Assembly (NCBI GenBank): GCA_043817715.1
Contig: JBDRGO010000007.1
Span: forward strand, 1 to 64,000
From: JAFGBZ01 sp043817715
GTDB lineage: Archaea > Iainarchaeota > Iainarchaeia > Iainarchaeales > JAFGBZ01
Reading direction: 5' to 3'
Length of the DNA: 64,000 nt
Position 1 is the stretch's first letter. Each line of letters begins with the position of its first letter. Positions 51,913 to 61,500 of the stretch are shown here, piece by piece. The translations under genes and the position numbers were made by a program. The notes under the pieces are model-generated. The model made no database searches, was not told the DNA's origin, and was given only the letters and a program-made list of their open reading frames with translations.

Positions 51913-52306
51913 TGCAAATATTCTTTTTTCTGCTTTGATTAAAAAAGGACAAACAAGAAAAGTTTGGTTTAATCCGGAAATTGAATTATGTGCTCCAGAA
52001 TTTCTTTTAAAAGAATTCTTAAAATACAGGGAATATCTTCAGAAAAAAGCCTCTGGAACTCCTAAAGAATTCCAGGATATTTCAGAAACTCTTTTTTCAC
52101 AGGTTTTTTTTATTCCCGATTCAGAACTAAAACCATTTTTGCCTGCCGCCGCTTTTCTTTCAAATGATGCAAAAGACTGGCTTTATCTGGCTTGTGCTTT
52201 AAAAGAAGACACAATTATTTGGAGCAATGACAAAGAATTCAAGAAACAGAAAAGAATTAAAATAAAATCGACTAAGGAAATGATTGAAGAAACAGGGATG
52301 CTGTGA
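51896..52306 (+). CDS. PIN-domain toxin (VapC-like), pair 3
   Basis: The 136-aa protein begins VTVDANILFSALIKKG (catalytic Asp 6) and has further acids in FLLKEFLKYR, DAKDWLYLACALKED and WSNDKEF. This is the PIN RNase fold. It starts within the antitoxin gene behind GGAGCTTTTGAATGAG-like spacing. Downstream lies a GGCAGGCTGAAACC repeat copy, so the pair is bracketed by the repeat family. Confidence 0.85.
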   Translation: MRVTVDANILFSALIKKGQTRKVWFNPEIELCAPEFLLKEFLKYREYLQKKASGTPKEFQDISETLFSQVFFIPDSELKPFLPAAAFLSNDAKDWLYLACALKEDTIIWSNDKEFKKQKRIKIKSTKEMIEETGML

Positions 52307-52316
52307 TTAGTTTACT

Positions 52317-52333
52317 GGCAGGCTGAAACCTGC
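52317..52333. repeat. GGCAGGCTGAAACC copy downstream of pair 3
   Basis: GCAGG/CCTGC fold over loop CTGAAA. The core equals the repeat in the array at 51320-51625. It could serve as a terminator hairpin for the toxin gene. Confidence 0.55.
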
Positions 52334-52472
52334 TTGATTTTCCCTTAAATTCCGTCAAAAACCAGAAAATTCAAGGTTTTAATGGGTTTTTAGCCTGTTT
52401 TGTTTAAAAACCTTTTTCTTGCTTCATTTAAACTATATTGTGTTTATTTGACCAATAAAGGAGGAATTTAAT

Positions 52473-52649
52473 ATGGCAGATATGTTAGTAGTAAAATCAA
52501 AAGTAGCAGAATATATTAAAGGAAAAGGAATGATGATGGCATCAGATTCACCGGAAGCATTAAGCGGAATGGTTGCAATGTTTTTAGATAAATCAATCGC
52601 AAGATGCAAAGAAAACGGAAGAAAAACCGTTAAACCATACGACTTCTAA
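52473..52649 (+). CDS. 58-aa mini histone-fold protein
   Basis: The very short protein reads MADMLVVKSKVAEYIKGKG, then a central helix SGMVAMFLDKSIARCKENG and the histone helix-3 signature NGRKTVKPYDF, where archaeal histones have xGRKTVxxxDI. It lacks most of a normal C-terminal helix. The ribosome site AAAGGAGG is strong and followed by nine bases to the ATG. It probably dimerises and binds DNA. A TATA-like TTTAAACTATATT lies about 40 bases upstream. It ends in a perfect terminator-like palindrome. Confidence 0.75.
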   Translation: MADMLVVKSKVAEYIKGKGMMMASDSPEALSGMVAMFLDKSIARCKENGRKTVKPYDF

Positions 52650-52660
52650 TTAGAAGTCGT
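52639..52660. terminator. bidirectional palindromic terminator
   Basis: ACGACTTCTAA and TTAGAAGTCGT form a perfect 22-bp palindrome over the stop of the mini-histone; T-rich DNA follows on the plus strand. The convergent gene ends directly after it. Confidence 0.65.
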
Positions 52661-52867
52661 TCACTTCTTTTTTTTAATTTCATCTAAAAGCCCTAATTTT
52701 TCAATAGACAAACGCTCTAATTCCTTAGTTTCCTCAAAAGTAAGTCCATTATCTCTTTTAAAAACCGCTTTTCTTATCTTGATTCTTTTCCTATCAATTA
52801 ATTTTATTTTAATTTTATTTACAACGCGTTTAATAAAATGAAATTTTAAAGGCATTTTTCTCATCAA
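52661..52867 (-). CDS. small basic protein, 68 aa
   Basis: A strongly basic N-terminus (LKFHFIKRVVNKIKIKLIDR) is followed by a helical acidic/basic tail (FEETKELERLSIEKLGLLDE). The start overlaps the stop of the arrestin-like gene by four bases, so it is coupled to it. No family recognised. Confidence 0.55.
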   Translation of the reverse strand: MMRKMPLKFHFIKRVVNKIKIKLIDRKRIKIRKAVFKRDNGLTFEETKELERLSIEKLGLLDEIKKKK

Positions 52868-53274
52868 ACAATATTTAACTGTATTTTTTTGCTTACATCA
52901 AACCCCATTGGAATATCCAATGAGGCTTCAATGAACCATTTAACTGTTGAAGTTTTTCCGCCTAAATTTAATGACAACAGGCCCAAATCAATCTTTGCCC
53001 CGGTATTAATCGGAGTGTATTGCGGAATTCCGATTTCAAATTCATATTCTTTTGTCCGGTAATCTTTTTCTCCTTCTTCAAGCATTATTTTTATTTCATT
53101 AACCCTTCTAATTGAAGTTTTTCCGCCTTTACTTGAATAAGAAGTTGTTTCTTCTTCTCCGTAAAAAACAGCCCTTACTCCGCGTGCCTTGGTTGCTTCC
53201 TTTAAATCCAGAAAAGCCTTTCCCTTAATTGTTTCCCCGAACTTAAAATTCGTTTTATCAAGGATTAATTTCAT
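52864..53274 (-). CDS. arrestin-fold protein (SpoOM/Vps26-like)
   Basis: The 136-aa protein is almost all beta. Its start MKLILDKTNFKFGETIKGKA, then VRAVFYGEEETTSYSSK and a YEFEIGIP strand, matches the arrestin N-domain and its bacterial/archaeal relatives (Spo0M). It is only one arrestin lobe long. Such proteins recruit partners in trafficking or stress response; partner unknown. It begins an overlapping pair with the small basic gene at 52661. Confidence 0.72.
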   Translation of the reverse strand: MKLILDKTNFKFGETIKGKAFLDLKEATKARGVRAVFYGEEETTSYSSKGGKTSIRRVNEIKIMLEEGEKDYRTKEYEFEIGIPQYTPINTGAKIDLGLLSLNLGGKTSTVKWFIEASLDIPMGFDVSKKIQLNIV

Positions 53275-53317
53275 TTCCCCTTTTGCCTAAATCAAACATT
53301 TCAATCACTCCAAAAAT

Positions 53318-53836
53318 TCAAACAGTTACTCTTTTTATTTCAAATAAATTAACATCATTTTCCCTGTCAACCACTGCAATTAATGCATTTGCTTTAATGT
53401 TTTGAGTTAAGCGGATTAATCTTGATAATTCAGGAAAATTCATTTTCATGTCTTCTGAATACACATTTAAGGTCCACTGTGTATGGGCTTCCCCTGCTTT
53501 TTTTCCTTTAGGGTAAACCCTGAAATCTGAACCGAATTTCAGGCCTGATTTTAAAACATATCCTGCCTGCTTTAATGATTCAAAAACAATTAATTTTGAA
53601 TAAAATTTTTTATCAATTGAAAGACCTTTTTTAAGCAAATCATTTTCAGTTAATTCCCTGTCCCTTAAATCAGTTACCGCAATTTTTTCTTTTCTCATTA
53701 AGTAAACCGCTTCAAACAAATCCAGAATCAACTGGTTTCCTTTCCTTTCACCAAAGCCCTTGCTTTGCAATTGGTCCGCGGTTTTCTTTTCTTCAACAAT
53801 GACCTTGTTTTCAGCTAAATAAATTCTTGAATCCAT
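53318..53836 (-). CDS. endA: tRNA-splicing endonuclease
   Basis: The 172-aa protein has the full archaeal EndA C-domain: GYVLKSGLKFGSDFRVYPKG, GEAHTQWTLNV and LSRLIRLTQNIKANALIAVV. The catalytic triad is Tyr108, His118 and Lys148. The short length fits the homotetramer (alpha-4) type that cuts canonical bulge-helix-bulge sites, and the tRNA-Ser intron at 10584-10661 is exactly such a substrate. Its N-terminal 70 residues form the usual alpha/beta domain. Confidence 0.95.
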   Translation of the reverse strand: MDSRIYLAENKVIVEEKKTADQLQSKGFGERKGNQLILDLFEAVYLMRKEKIAVTDLRDRELTENDLLKKGLSIDKKFYSKLIVFESLKQAGYVLKSGLKFGSDFRVYPKGKKAGEAHTQWTLNVYSEDMKMNFPELSRLIRLTQNIKANALIAVVDRENDVNLFEIKRVTV

Positions 53837-53902
53837 GTGTAAAGATTAATGGAAAAAGAAGTATTTAAAACAAAAGGTTAATCAAATCTAAAAGAATAAA
53901 GA

Positions 53903-54391
53903 TTAATCAAACCTGCTGAGTAACCGCACAGGATTCAAATCAACATATTTTGAAGAATAACGAGCAGTAAAAACGAGGATTGAATAACTTTGCCTGATGC
54001 TTTTAACTAAATTCGCAGGCGTTTCAGCTTCAATTGGATTAAATCTTTTCATTATCTGCTTTGCAATTGCAGTATTAGGCGTGTCAATATAAAAACCAGT
54101 GAATTCTTTTTTTAATTCAGGAATTTTTGCAGCAAACGCTTCAAGCAATGAAATTATGTGCCTGGAATTAACTGAATCAATATGCAAATCCAGAACCCGC
54201 TCTCCGCTTCTAAAAATTCCCTTAAATTCTTCAGGCTTTTGAACAACAGCAATATTTCCTTCTAATCTGGATTCAGTTTTGTCCCTGATTGAAAAAGAAA
54301 TCATTTTTCTATGCTGAAAAAAATAAGGAATTCCTTCCATTGAATGGCGTTCATGCGCCTCTCTTCTAAAAAATTTAGGCTTTTCAGGCAT
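53903..54391 (-). CDS. unknown soluble protein, 162 aa
   Basis: No signal or membrane segment is present. The protein has mixed alpha/beta features (ERVLDLHIDSVNSRHIISLL, FTGFYIDTPNTAIAKQIM) and starts with a basic patch (MPEKPKFFRREAHERH). It lies between endA and trpS without clear operon links. Not recognised. Confidence 0.55.
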   Translation of the reverse strand: MPEKPKFFRREAHERHSMEGIPYFFQHRKMISFSIRDKTESRLEGNIAVVQKPEEFKGIFRSGERVLDLHIDSVNSRHIISLLEAFAAKIPELKKEFTGFYIDTPNTAIAKQIMKRFNPIEAETPANLVKSIRQSYSILVFTARYSSKYVDLNPVRLLSRFD

Positions 54392-54440
54392 AAATTAATT
54401 GAATTCAACAAAGTATTTTAAACACCTATAACTAACATAA

Positions 54441-54494
54441 TTTAAGAACCTTAAAGGTTCTTAAAGCTTTAAATTTGCTGAAAAGCAAATTTAA
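54441..54494. repeat. TTTAAA paired-hairpin element, copy C
   Basis: TTTAAGAACC (54441-54450) pairs with GGTTCTTAAA (54456-54465); linker GC; TTTAAATTTGC (54468-54478) pairs with GCAAATTTAA (54485-54494). It lies 18 bases before the trpS start, so the hairpins would be in the 5' end or promoter of that gene. Confidence 0.7.
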
Positions 54495-54512
54495 CTTAAT
54501 TCAGGTGATTTA

Positions 54513-55622
54513 ATGGCTGAATTCATTGTTAATCCATGGGAAGTAAAAGGAAATATTGATTATGATAAATTAATCAAGGAATTCGGATTACAGCGAATAA
54601 AAGAGCTTCCAAAGGAATTCAAGGAATTCTTATTGTTCAGAAGAGGAATCATTTATGCCCACAGGGATTTTGAACGCATTACAAACGCATTCAAAAACAA
54701 AAAGCCTTTTGCAATGATGACAGGATTAATGCCTTCAGGAAAATTCCATTTCGGGCATAAAATGGTTGCAGACCAAATTATTTTTTACCAGAATTTAGGC
54801 GCAAAAATTTATGTTGCTGTTGCAGACATTGAAGCATATAATACAAGAAATCCTGACATGAAGGAATTAAAGGAAATTGCATTAAAAGAATATTTAACAA
54901 ATTATGTAGCATTAGGGCTTGATTTGAATAAATGCGATTTTTATTTTCAGTCAGAAAGGTCAAAAGATGCGAAAAAAAACAAGGCATATTACCGCTTGGA
55001 AAACATGCTTGCAAGGCATGCAACATTCAATGAATTCAAGGCAGTTTATGGAGAAATCACGCCAGGCAAAATGATTTCTTCCTTATTGCAGGCATCTGAT
55101 ATGCTTCATCCCCAGCTTAAAGAATTCGAGGGCGCAATTCCCACAGTGGTTCCTGTTGGCATTGACCAGGACCCGCATATTAGATTGGCAAGGGACATCA
55201 GCCAAAAAATTCAGGAATTTAAATTCATTCAGTTAAGTTCAACTTACCATAAATTCATGCCTGCATTAAAGGGCGAAAAAATGAGTTCATCTGATTCAAC
55301 TTCATTTATTGCTTTAACTGATTTGCCTGAAGAGGCGGCAAATAAAATCAAAAAATATGCTTTTTCCGGCGGACAGCCGACAATTGAAGAGCACAAGAAA
55401 AAAGGCGGCAACCCTGATATTGATGTAAGTTATCAACTGCTTTTGTTTGGAATGGAGCCGAATGACAAAAAACTTCAGGAAATTTATGATGAATATAAAT
55501 CAGGAAAAATGCTTTCAGGAGAGCTGAAATTAATTGCGATTGAAAAAATGGCGCAGTTCCTGAAAAAACACCAGAAAGAAAGAATTAAGGCAAAACAGAA
55601 AGTAGAAAAATTTATTCATTAA
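54513..55622 (+). CDS. trpS: tryptophanyl-tRNA synthetase, archaeal/eukaryal type
   Basis: The class I motifs appear as MPSGKFHFGHKM (HIGH) near residue 76 and KGEKMSSSDSTS (KMSKS) near residue 255. GIDQDPHIRLARDISQKI is the signature between them. Length of 369 aa fits archaeal TrpRS. GGTGATTTA precedes ATG 54513. It charges tRNA-Trp. Confidence 0.96.
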   Translation: MAEFIVNPWEVKGNIDYDKLIKEFGLQRIKELPKEFKEFLLFRRGIIYAHRDFERITNAFKNKKPFAMMTGLMPSGKFHFGHKMVADQIIFYQNLGAKIYVAVADIEAYNTRNPDMKELKEIALKEYLTNYVALGLDLNKCDFYFQSERSKDAKKNKAYYRLENMLARHATFNEFKAVYGEITPGKMISSLLQASDMLHPQLKEFEGAIPTVVPVGIDQDPHIRLARDISQKIQEFKFIQLSSTYHKFMPALKGEKMSSSDSTSFIALTDLPEEAANKIKKYAFSGGQPTIEEHKKKGGNPDIDVSYQLLLFGMEPNDKKLQEIYDEYKSGKMLSGELKLIAIEKMAQFLKKHQKERIKAKQKVEKFIH

Positions 55623-55642
55623 CAAGTTATAAAGTGAAAGTT

Positions 55643-56539
55643 ATGGATTATGGATTGATTTTAAAGAATGCATATACTTTATGGTTAAAGGATAAAAAAA
55701 GCCTTTTTTATACTTTAATTTATTTTTTAGCAGGACTTTTTTTTGTAGCAATAAGTTTTGGAATTGTGTGGCTTTTCTTTCAAGATGCATGGATTCAAAT
55801 GATGGCTGCATCAACTTATTCAACTACAGTAACTCCTGATCCAAGTATGCTTACAAGTCTTTTAACTTCAATGCTTGTTCTTATTCCAGTTTCATTACTT
55901 CAAATACTTGTACTTTATTTCATAGGCATTTTAATGAGATTAAGAGCGCTTGAAGTTTTAGGATTTAAAACAGTGCCAATTACTTTAAGCAAATTTTTTA
56001 AACTGATTTTACTTTGGGTTTGGACAACAATTGCAGCAGTTATTTCATGGCATAAGAAAACTTTTTTGTATTTATTTATTGGGTTAATGGTTTTAGCAAT
56101 TATAACCTTAGCATTATTTGTTTTAGGTCAATGGCTTCCGGGAATTATTCTAACAGTTATATTGCTTCCGCTTACAATAATTTATTCTGTAATAATAATT
56201 TACAATTCAATGAGATTAAGTCTTAGCAGTGCAATAATTCTTCAAAAAGACCAAGGAGTATTTGATACTGCAAAAGAAGCATGGGATTTAGCTGAAGGCA
56301 AGGTTCTTGAAATATTAATTGCAGTTATGGTAATACTTATTCCAATACTTATTGTTGGAATGATTGTAGGACTTATTGCAGGAGTTTTAAGTGCATTAAT
56401 GAATACTGCCTTTCTTTCAACTGCAATACAGCAAATAGTTCAAATTATTATTAGTCCATTGACAGCAATAATTTTTGCTTTTGGTTTTATTACAGTTTAT
56501 TCAGAAGTACTGAAATCAAAAGCATTAAAACCAGTTTAA
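55643..56539 (+). CDS. six-helix membrane protein, unknown
   Basis: The protein has about six transmembrane helices (LFYTLIYFLAGLFFVAIS, MLTSLLTSMLVLIPVSLLQI, LFIGLMVLAIITLALFVLGQ and others) with a cytosolic N-terminus (YGLILKNAYTLWLKDKKS). The layout resembles the uncharacterised archaeal DUF4013/DUF7544-type membrane proteins. ATG 55643 is preferred over GTG 55634. Role unknown. Confidence 0.65.
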   Translation: MDYGLILKNAYTLWLKDKKSLFYTLIYFLAGLFFVAISFGIVWLFFQDAWIQMMAASTYSTTVTPDPSMLTSLLTSMLVLIPVSLLQILVLYFIGILMRLRALEVLGFKTVPITLSKFFKLILLWVWTTIAAVISWHKKTFLYLFIGLMVLAIITLALFVLGQWLPGIILTVILLPLTIIYSVIIIYNSMRLSLSSAIILQKDQGVFDTAKEAWDLAEGKVLEILIAVMVILIPILIVGMIVGLIAGVLSALMNTAFLSTAIQQIVQIIISPLTAIIFAFGFITVYSEVLKSKALKPV

Positions 56540-56558
56540 TCAAATTAAGCAAAAATTA

Positions 56559-57014
56559 TTAATTCAATTTAGGCAAGAATCCAAAGAATCCCTTGCTGTT
56601 TTCTTTTTTTTCCTCTTCTTTTTCTTCCTGCAGTTCAATTAATTCAATTAACTGCAGTTCAATTCCTTCTTTTTTTAATTCTTTTATCAGGCCTTTCTGC
56701 TCCTCTGAATCGGTTTTAATTAAAAAAACTTTTTTTACATTTGAAAGCTTTACTGTGTTGACAAGCTTGTGGTGCAGTTCGCCCCATTCAAGTATGTCTT
56801 CCGCCTTTGCCTTGTTTTCTTTTGCTGAAACAAGTATTTGAGAGATTATTTCATTTGCCTGCGCAATATCAGAAGCAGTCAATCCAAAATCAGTTTTTTT
56901 TTCAGATGCATCAATTACTGCAAGAACAACAAGTTCCCTGCATTGCGGAAAAACTTTTGAAAGGAATTCACGGGAAGATTCTTTTTTTGTCAGAATAGGA
57001 ATTAATCCCTTCAT
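56559..57014 (-). CDS. universal-stress-protein-like protein
   Basis: The N-terminal 110 residues have a Rossmann layout, ELVVLAVIDAS, the helix SDIAQANEIISQILVSAKEN and a second strand VKKVFLIKTD, resembling UspA. The ATP motif GxxG-9x-GS/T is not seen, so it may not bind ATP. The acidic tail EEKEEEKKENSKGF is variable. It is followed on the same strand by nothing close; the 57038 gene is 23 bases upstream, so they may form an operon. Confidence 0.6.
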   Translation of the reverse strand: MKGLIPILTKKESSREFLSKVFPQCRELVVLAVIDASEKKTDFGLTASDIAQANEIISQILVSAKENKAKAEDILEWGELHHKLVNTVKLSNVKKVFLIKTDSEEQKGLIKELKKEGIELQLIELIELQEEKEEEKKENSKGFFGFLPKLN

Positions 57015-57037
57015 CTCAATTCACTTAATAATTCAAT

Positions 57038-57847
57038 TCACTTAATTAACCTGAATAAATCCTTTTTTTTCTCCAAAATTGTTCCTTCTTCTTTAAGGAA
57101 TTCCATCGCCACCCTAATTAGGTTTTTATCAGTATTTAATCCTTTTGAAATTTCATCAAGAGTGGCTTTATCTATTGAATCAAGGAAATCAGTTATTTTC
57201 ACTGAAACAGGCCTAAACAATTCATTTGCAATAAAGCAGGAACTTCCGTCAAAGCATTTCATTCCTTTAAGAGAGCCGTCCTTTAAATCTTTTTCATTTA
57301 ACTGGGAAAATTTTTTTGCAGACATATCATCTGAAAAAATAACAAACTTGCTGTTTAATTCATTTGAAAAAGAACTGCATTCATCCTGCCCTTTTTTTGC
57401 TTCAGTTCTTTTTATTCCTGATTTTTCCTCTTTTTGCCTTTCTTTTTCTTTTGGCTCGGTTTTCCTTATTTCTTTTCCGCGAACTTCATTTCTTAATTTA
57501 TAAATTGATTTTTTGTATTTGTCGCTTAACTTGAATTCAAGGACTTTTTCTTCCGCAATTAATTTCTTTAATGCAATTAATTCATTTTCATTTAATTTTG
57601 ATTCAAATACCCCAAAAACACGTTCCTTCAAGGGAAGAAATTCAATTAATTCAAGGACCTTTTCTTCCGCAACCTGTTCAGGGGACTGCTTTTCTTTTCC
57701 TTTTTCCTCTTTTGCCTTCAGAACCCATATGCCTTGGGTTGCATTGAATAATTCAAATTCAGTTCCTTCAATCAATTCATTATCCACTGCCTCTTTTTCT
57801 GAAAAAACCAATGAATAAAACGCACCCTGTTTCTTTAATCTAGGCAT
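57038..57847 (-). CDS. protein with C-terminal winged-helix-like domain, unknown
   Basis: Residues 1-75 include a beta-rich region (GAFYSLVFSEKEAVDNELIE); a long Lys/Glu-rich linker is in the middle (RKTEPKEKERQKEEKSGIKR). The last 60 residues (LDEISKGLNTDKNLIRVAME, FLKEEGTILEKKKD) look like a winged helix. It may regulate transcription. It lies just upstream of the USP-like gene on the same strand. Confidence 0.6.
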   Translation of the reverse strand: MPRLKKQGAFYSLVFSEKEAVDNELIEGTEFELFNATQGIWVLKAKEEKGKEKQSPEQVAEEKVLELIEFLPLKERVFGVFESKLNENELIALKKLIAEEKVLEFKLSDKYKKSIYKLRNEVRGKEIRKTEPKEKERQKEEKSGIKRTEAKKGQDECSSFSNELNSKFVIFSDDMSAKKFSQLNEKDLKDGSLKGMKCFDGSSCFIANELFRPVSVKITDFLDSIDKATLDEISKGLNTDKNLIRVAMEFLKEEGTILEKKKDLFRLIK

Positions 57848-58012
57848 AATTCAATTAAACCCCCAAATAATGAAAATAAAGAAAAGAAATGAATTTAAGT
57901 TAACTGTTTGGGTTAAATCAGGTTAAATCAGCAAAAACAATTAAAAAAATTAATTCAAAAAATAATTCAGCAATGAAATTCCAGCAAAAAACAATTTCAT
58001 CAATAATTCAAA

Positions 58013-58459
58013 TTAAGTTATTTCAGCAAAAACAATTTCATCAATTAATTCAGGCAATTCCTTTAATTCAAGCACTAAAACCATTGTTTGTTTTTCTGTA
58101 ATAGTGCATATTTTATCAAAATCCTTCAAAGAACTATCAATTAATAATCTTGCATCATAAACACTGATTGGAGGAACTAATCTATCAGCATAACCAGTTA
58201 TTTCTTCTACTTCTTGTCCTTCAATAAAATCAGAAAAAATAGGAACCGCCTGCCTGACTTTTTCTTCATTTAATTTTTTTTTCCAAGGAAAAACACAAAT
58301 CCAAACATTCTCTGATTCATCCAAAAAAACAGTAGTTTTAAAGCATTGATCTAAACTTAAACCAGTTAATTTACTCAATACAGAAACTTTCCTTATTTCT
58401 TCCCCGGAAACAATTACTTTTGAATTCAGTTCATGGACTTTAATGAAATCCTCTAACAT
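58013..58459 (-). CDS. YbaK/ProX-type aminoacyl-tRNA deacylase domain protein
   Basis: The pattern FKTTVFLDESENVWICVFPW, followed by ITGYADRLVPPISVYDARLL, matches the YbaK/EbsC editing domain (TGYxxGGVxPxG in the canonical form, somewhat changed here). Such enzymes clear wrongly charged tRNA-Cys or tRNA-Pro. The conserved Lys of the family may be K42-K44 (QCFKTTV). Substrate cannot be determined. It is a single gene. Confidence 0.8.
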   Translation of the reverse strand: MLEDFIKVHELNSKVIVSGEEIRKVSVLSKLTGLSLDQCFKTTVFLDESENVWICVFPWKKKLNEEKVRQAVPIFSDFIEGQEVEEITGYADRLVPPISVYDARLLIDSSLKDFDKICTITEKQTMVLVLELKELPELIDEIVFAEIT

Positions 58460-58578
58460 GAAATCACTTCAATTAAAATAAAAACAAAAAAGAATAAAAA
58501 GAAATCAATTGAAGGGAAAAAGAAAAAAAAGGAAAAAGGAAAGGAAAAACTAACTAATGAAAAAAAAGAAACTTTTTT

Positions 58579-61500
58579 CTAATTAGGATAAATTATTGGT
58601 CTTTTTTTAAAGTATTCAGTAATAGCAGTTTGCAACTCTCTTTCAGTTAACTGAATTGGCACATATTTGGTTCGCATAGAAGCCAAAATCAACTCAGCAA
58701 ACTCTTTCATAATTTTTTCGTCCTGTATAAAAAGACCTTTACTATAAGCTTTTTTTACAAATTCTGAAGAAAAAGAAGAAACCCTTACATTCCCATAAAC
58801 CCAAAATGAAATTATTTCAGTCATTAATGTATCTGCATCAATCATTTTTCCGTTTATTTCAACAATTTTGCCTTCACTCATTAAAGGCGGCATAAACTTT
58901 GATGGATTAGCTTGGTATAAATCTAGCTTTGTGAAAGAATAAGTAAAATAATCCTTTTCATAACCTGTTTGAAATTTTTTAAGATATTTAATTAAACTTC
59001 TGTTTTTTGAAAACAAATTAATTAATTCAGCCCTTTCAGAAGTGCTTAAAGCAAACCAACGAATATGGCTTAATTCATGTGCTGAAATATTAATGCTATT
59101 TGACACTAAATCTTTTCCAGATCTAAACAAAGATAGCTTATTCCAAGAAAAAGCTGAATCCAAAGAAATTGCAATGCTATCAAAACGACCTCCTTTAATG
59201 CTTTGGAAAGTAAAACCGCCAATAGAAGGTTTAGATCTGCAAACATAAAAATAAATCTTGCCTGCAAAAGGATCATTTAACTCTGAAGTCAAAACAGGCA
59301 CTAATCCTTCACTACTTAGTCCTCTGAAAACATTTTGTTTGCCACTCCTAGCCATACTCTGTTTCCAAAAAGAACCCAGTCTTTGCAGTTGATCAGGAAG
59401 AATTGCCGGCAAAGTTCTACGTAAACTCAAAGAGCCAGGAAATTTCAAATACAATTTCTTTGAACCAAACACAACCCCTTCTTCTTTCAGGATTTGAATG
59501 CTTTCTGACAAAAATAAAGTTTCAACTTCATCAATTGAACAGGCTTCTAAAGTACTTCCTTTACAAACCACTCCCTTTGTTTCATTAATTACTGCTTTCT
59601 GGAATTGCAGTTCTTTAATCAGGATTGCTGCTTCTTCTGGTGATTCTTTTGAAACAAATTCAATCAAATCCTCCAATGAATCAAGTGTTTTACTTATTTT
59701 TGAAAGTTGTTTTGGAGTAACTGAATTCAAATTAATCAAAAAAGCGTCATCTAATTCATTAAATGAATAAATCAAATATTTTTCAGAACCGGCAACCACT
59801 GCATCTTTTTCAACTCCTCCGACAACAATTTTTTTTGCTGTAGATTCAGCAAAATCAGTTAAAATTTCTTTTGGTACACGAGAATAAGTTTTGCTTAAAT
59901 TCCTTAAAGCAGATATTTCATACCTGAACCAGTTTGTTAAAAGATCTTTTCTTGCTTCAGACAAAGCAACCCTAAAATTAAAAACTGAAGAAGGAGTAAT
60001 TTTTGTATAAATAACTGTGGCAGTATTAGGAAAACGCTTGAATAACACTGCCTTAAATGCATTTTTTTTATCAATTGAAAGCTTAATTAATCTTCCAGTT
60101 CCCCTTAAACTAAATTCAATAAAAGGATGTTTTTCAAGAAATCTTCCAATATTTGAAAGAGCTCTTACTGAAGCTTGCGCGTATTTGCCTGAAACAAATT
60201 CAGCTAACCTGGTTCCCAAAGAAGTTTTAATAGCACTTTTTCCGACAACTCCTACAAGAGAAAACACTCCTCTAAAAGCAAATTCTCCAATAAACCAATA
60301 CCTTACATCAAAAAATGCTTCCCATCTATGAGAACTTAATTCAACAAATTCAAGAACATGAAGCTCTGATTTAACCTTAAGAGATAAACTTGAAACTTCA
60401 GGTAAAATAATTTCATTTTCTTCATTAAATAATTCAATTTTTTTCTCTAACTCTAAAAGCTTTGCTTTTGCAACCGGGTAAACCGATTCAGAAATATAAT
60501 CCTTGGCTTCAGCGAAATCCAATTCAATTAATTCCAATTCATTTGGAGCTCGATTATGTTCATTAATTATTTCCTGAATAGAATTAAATTTCTTTAAAGT
60601 AGAATTATCAGCAGTTTTATTATTTTGAACAATAGAAGAACTTTGCAAAAAATACCTTGCTGAACCAATATAACCTTTTTCTTCAATATCTTCTTCAGTT
60701 ATATCTCCTTGATTCAACAAATTTTCTAAATCATCATCCAATAAATGAACCAATATATTAAATTGCCTTTGCTGTTCATGAATAATTTCTTCTCTATTCA
60801 AAATTTCAGTTACTTCTTCCTGGTTTTCCTCTTCACGAATAATCCATTTAAGCCCATAATAGCCATTATAAAAAAGCTTTGCAAAACTAGTTCTGTCATC
60901 CAACTGCTCATCCAATTCACCTAAAGCTCCTTTAAATAATTCATTTTCTGTTTGAATTTCTTTTTTCGCAACCTCTAACAAAATCTGATTCAAATGCATC
61001 CTCTTATTAATTTCATTGAATTGATTAATTTCTTCTTCAGAATCAAATAAATTTGAAATTAAAAAAAGTTTTTCATTAAAAGCATACTCTGCCTCAATAA
61101 AAGAATCAATATTCTTCCAAGAATATCGGTTCTCTAAATAATCATATCTTGTTTTCAAAAAATTGTATTTCAATTCAAATAAATCATTCATTTCACCTTC
61201 TTCACCAAAAATATTTTCCAAATCCATGAATTCACTTAAATGCATTTCCTTTAATTTCTCTGATTCCAATAATTCTTCTTCCTGAAATCTCTCGGCAATC
61301 TTTTTATTTTCCTCTAATTTTTTCGGCAAAGTTTCCCTTGGAGAAACAAACGCCAAAGAAATTAATCCACTTGCTTCAAACAAATCAATATGCTTAAGCC
61401 TTGAATCAAAAACCAAATCAAACTTATTTAAAAAATCAAGAACAACAAATTCATCTAATTCATTTAATTCAGTAATCAAATCCAAAGTTCTTTTCTTTTC

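Noticed and set aside
57848..58012. Direct words such as CAAAAACAATTTCATCAAT near the YbaK gene
   Set aside because: One copy lies in coding sequence at the gene end and the other beside it; likely a small local duplication without function.
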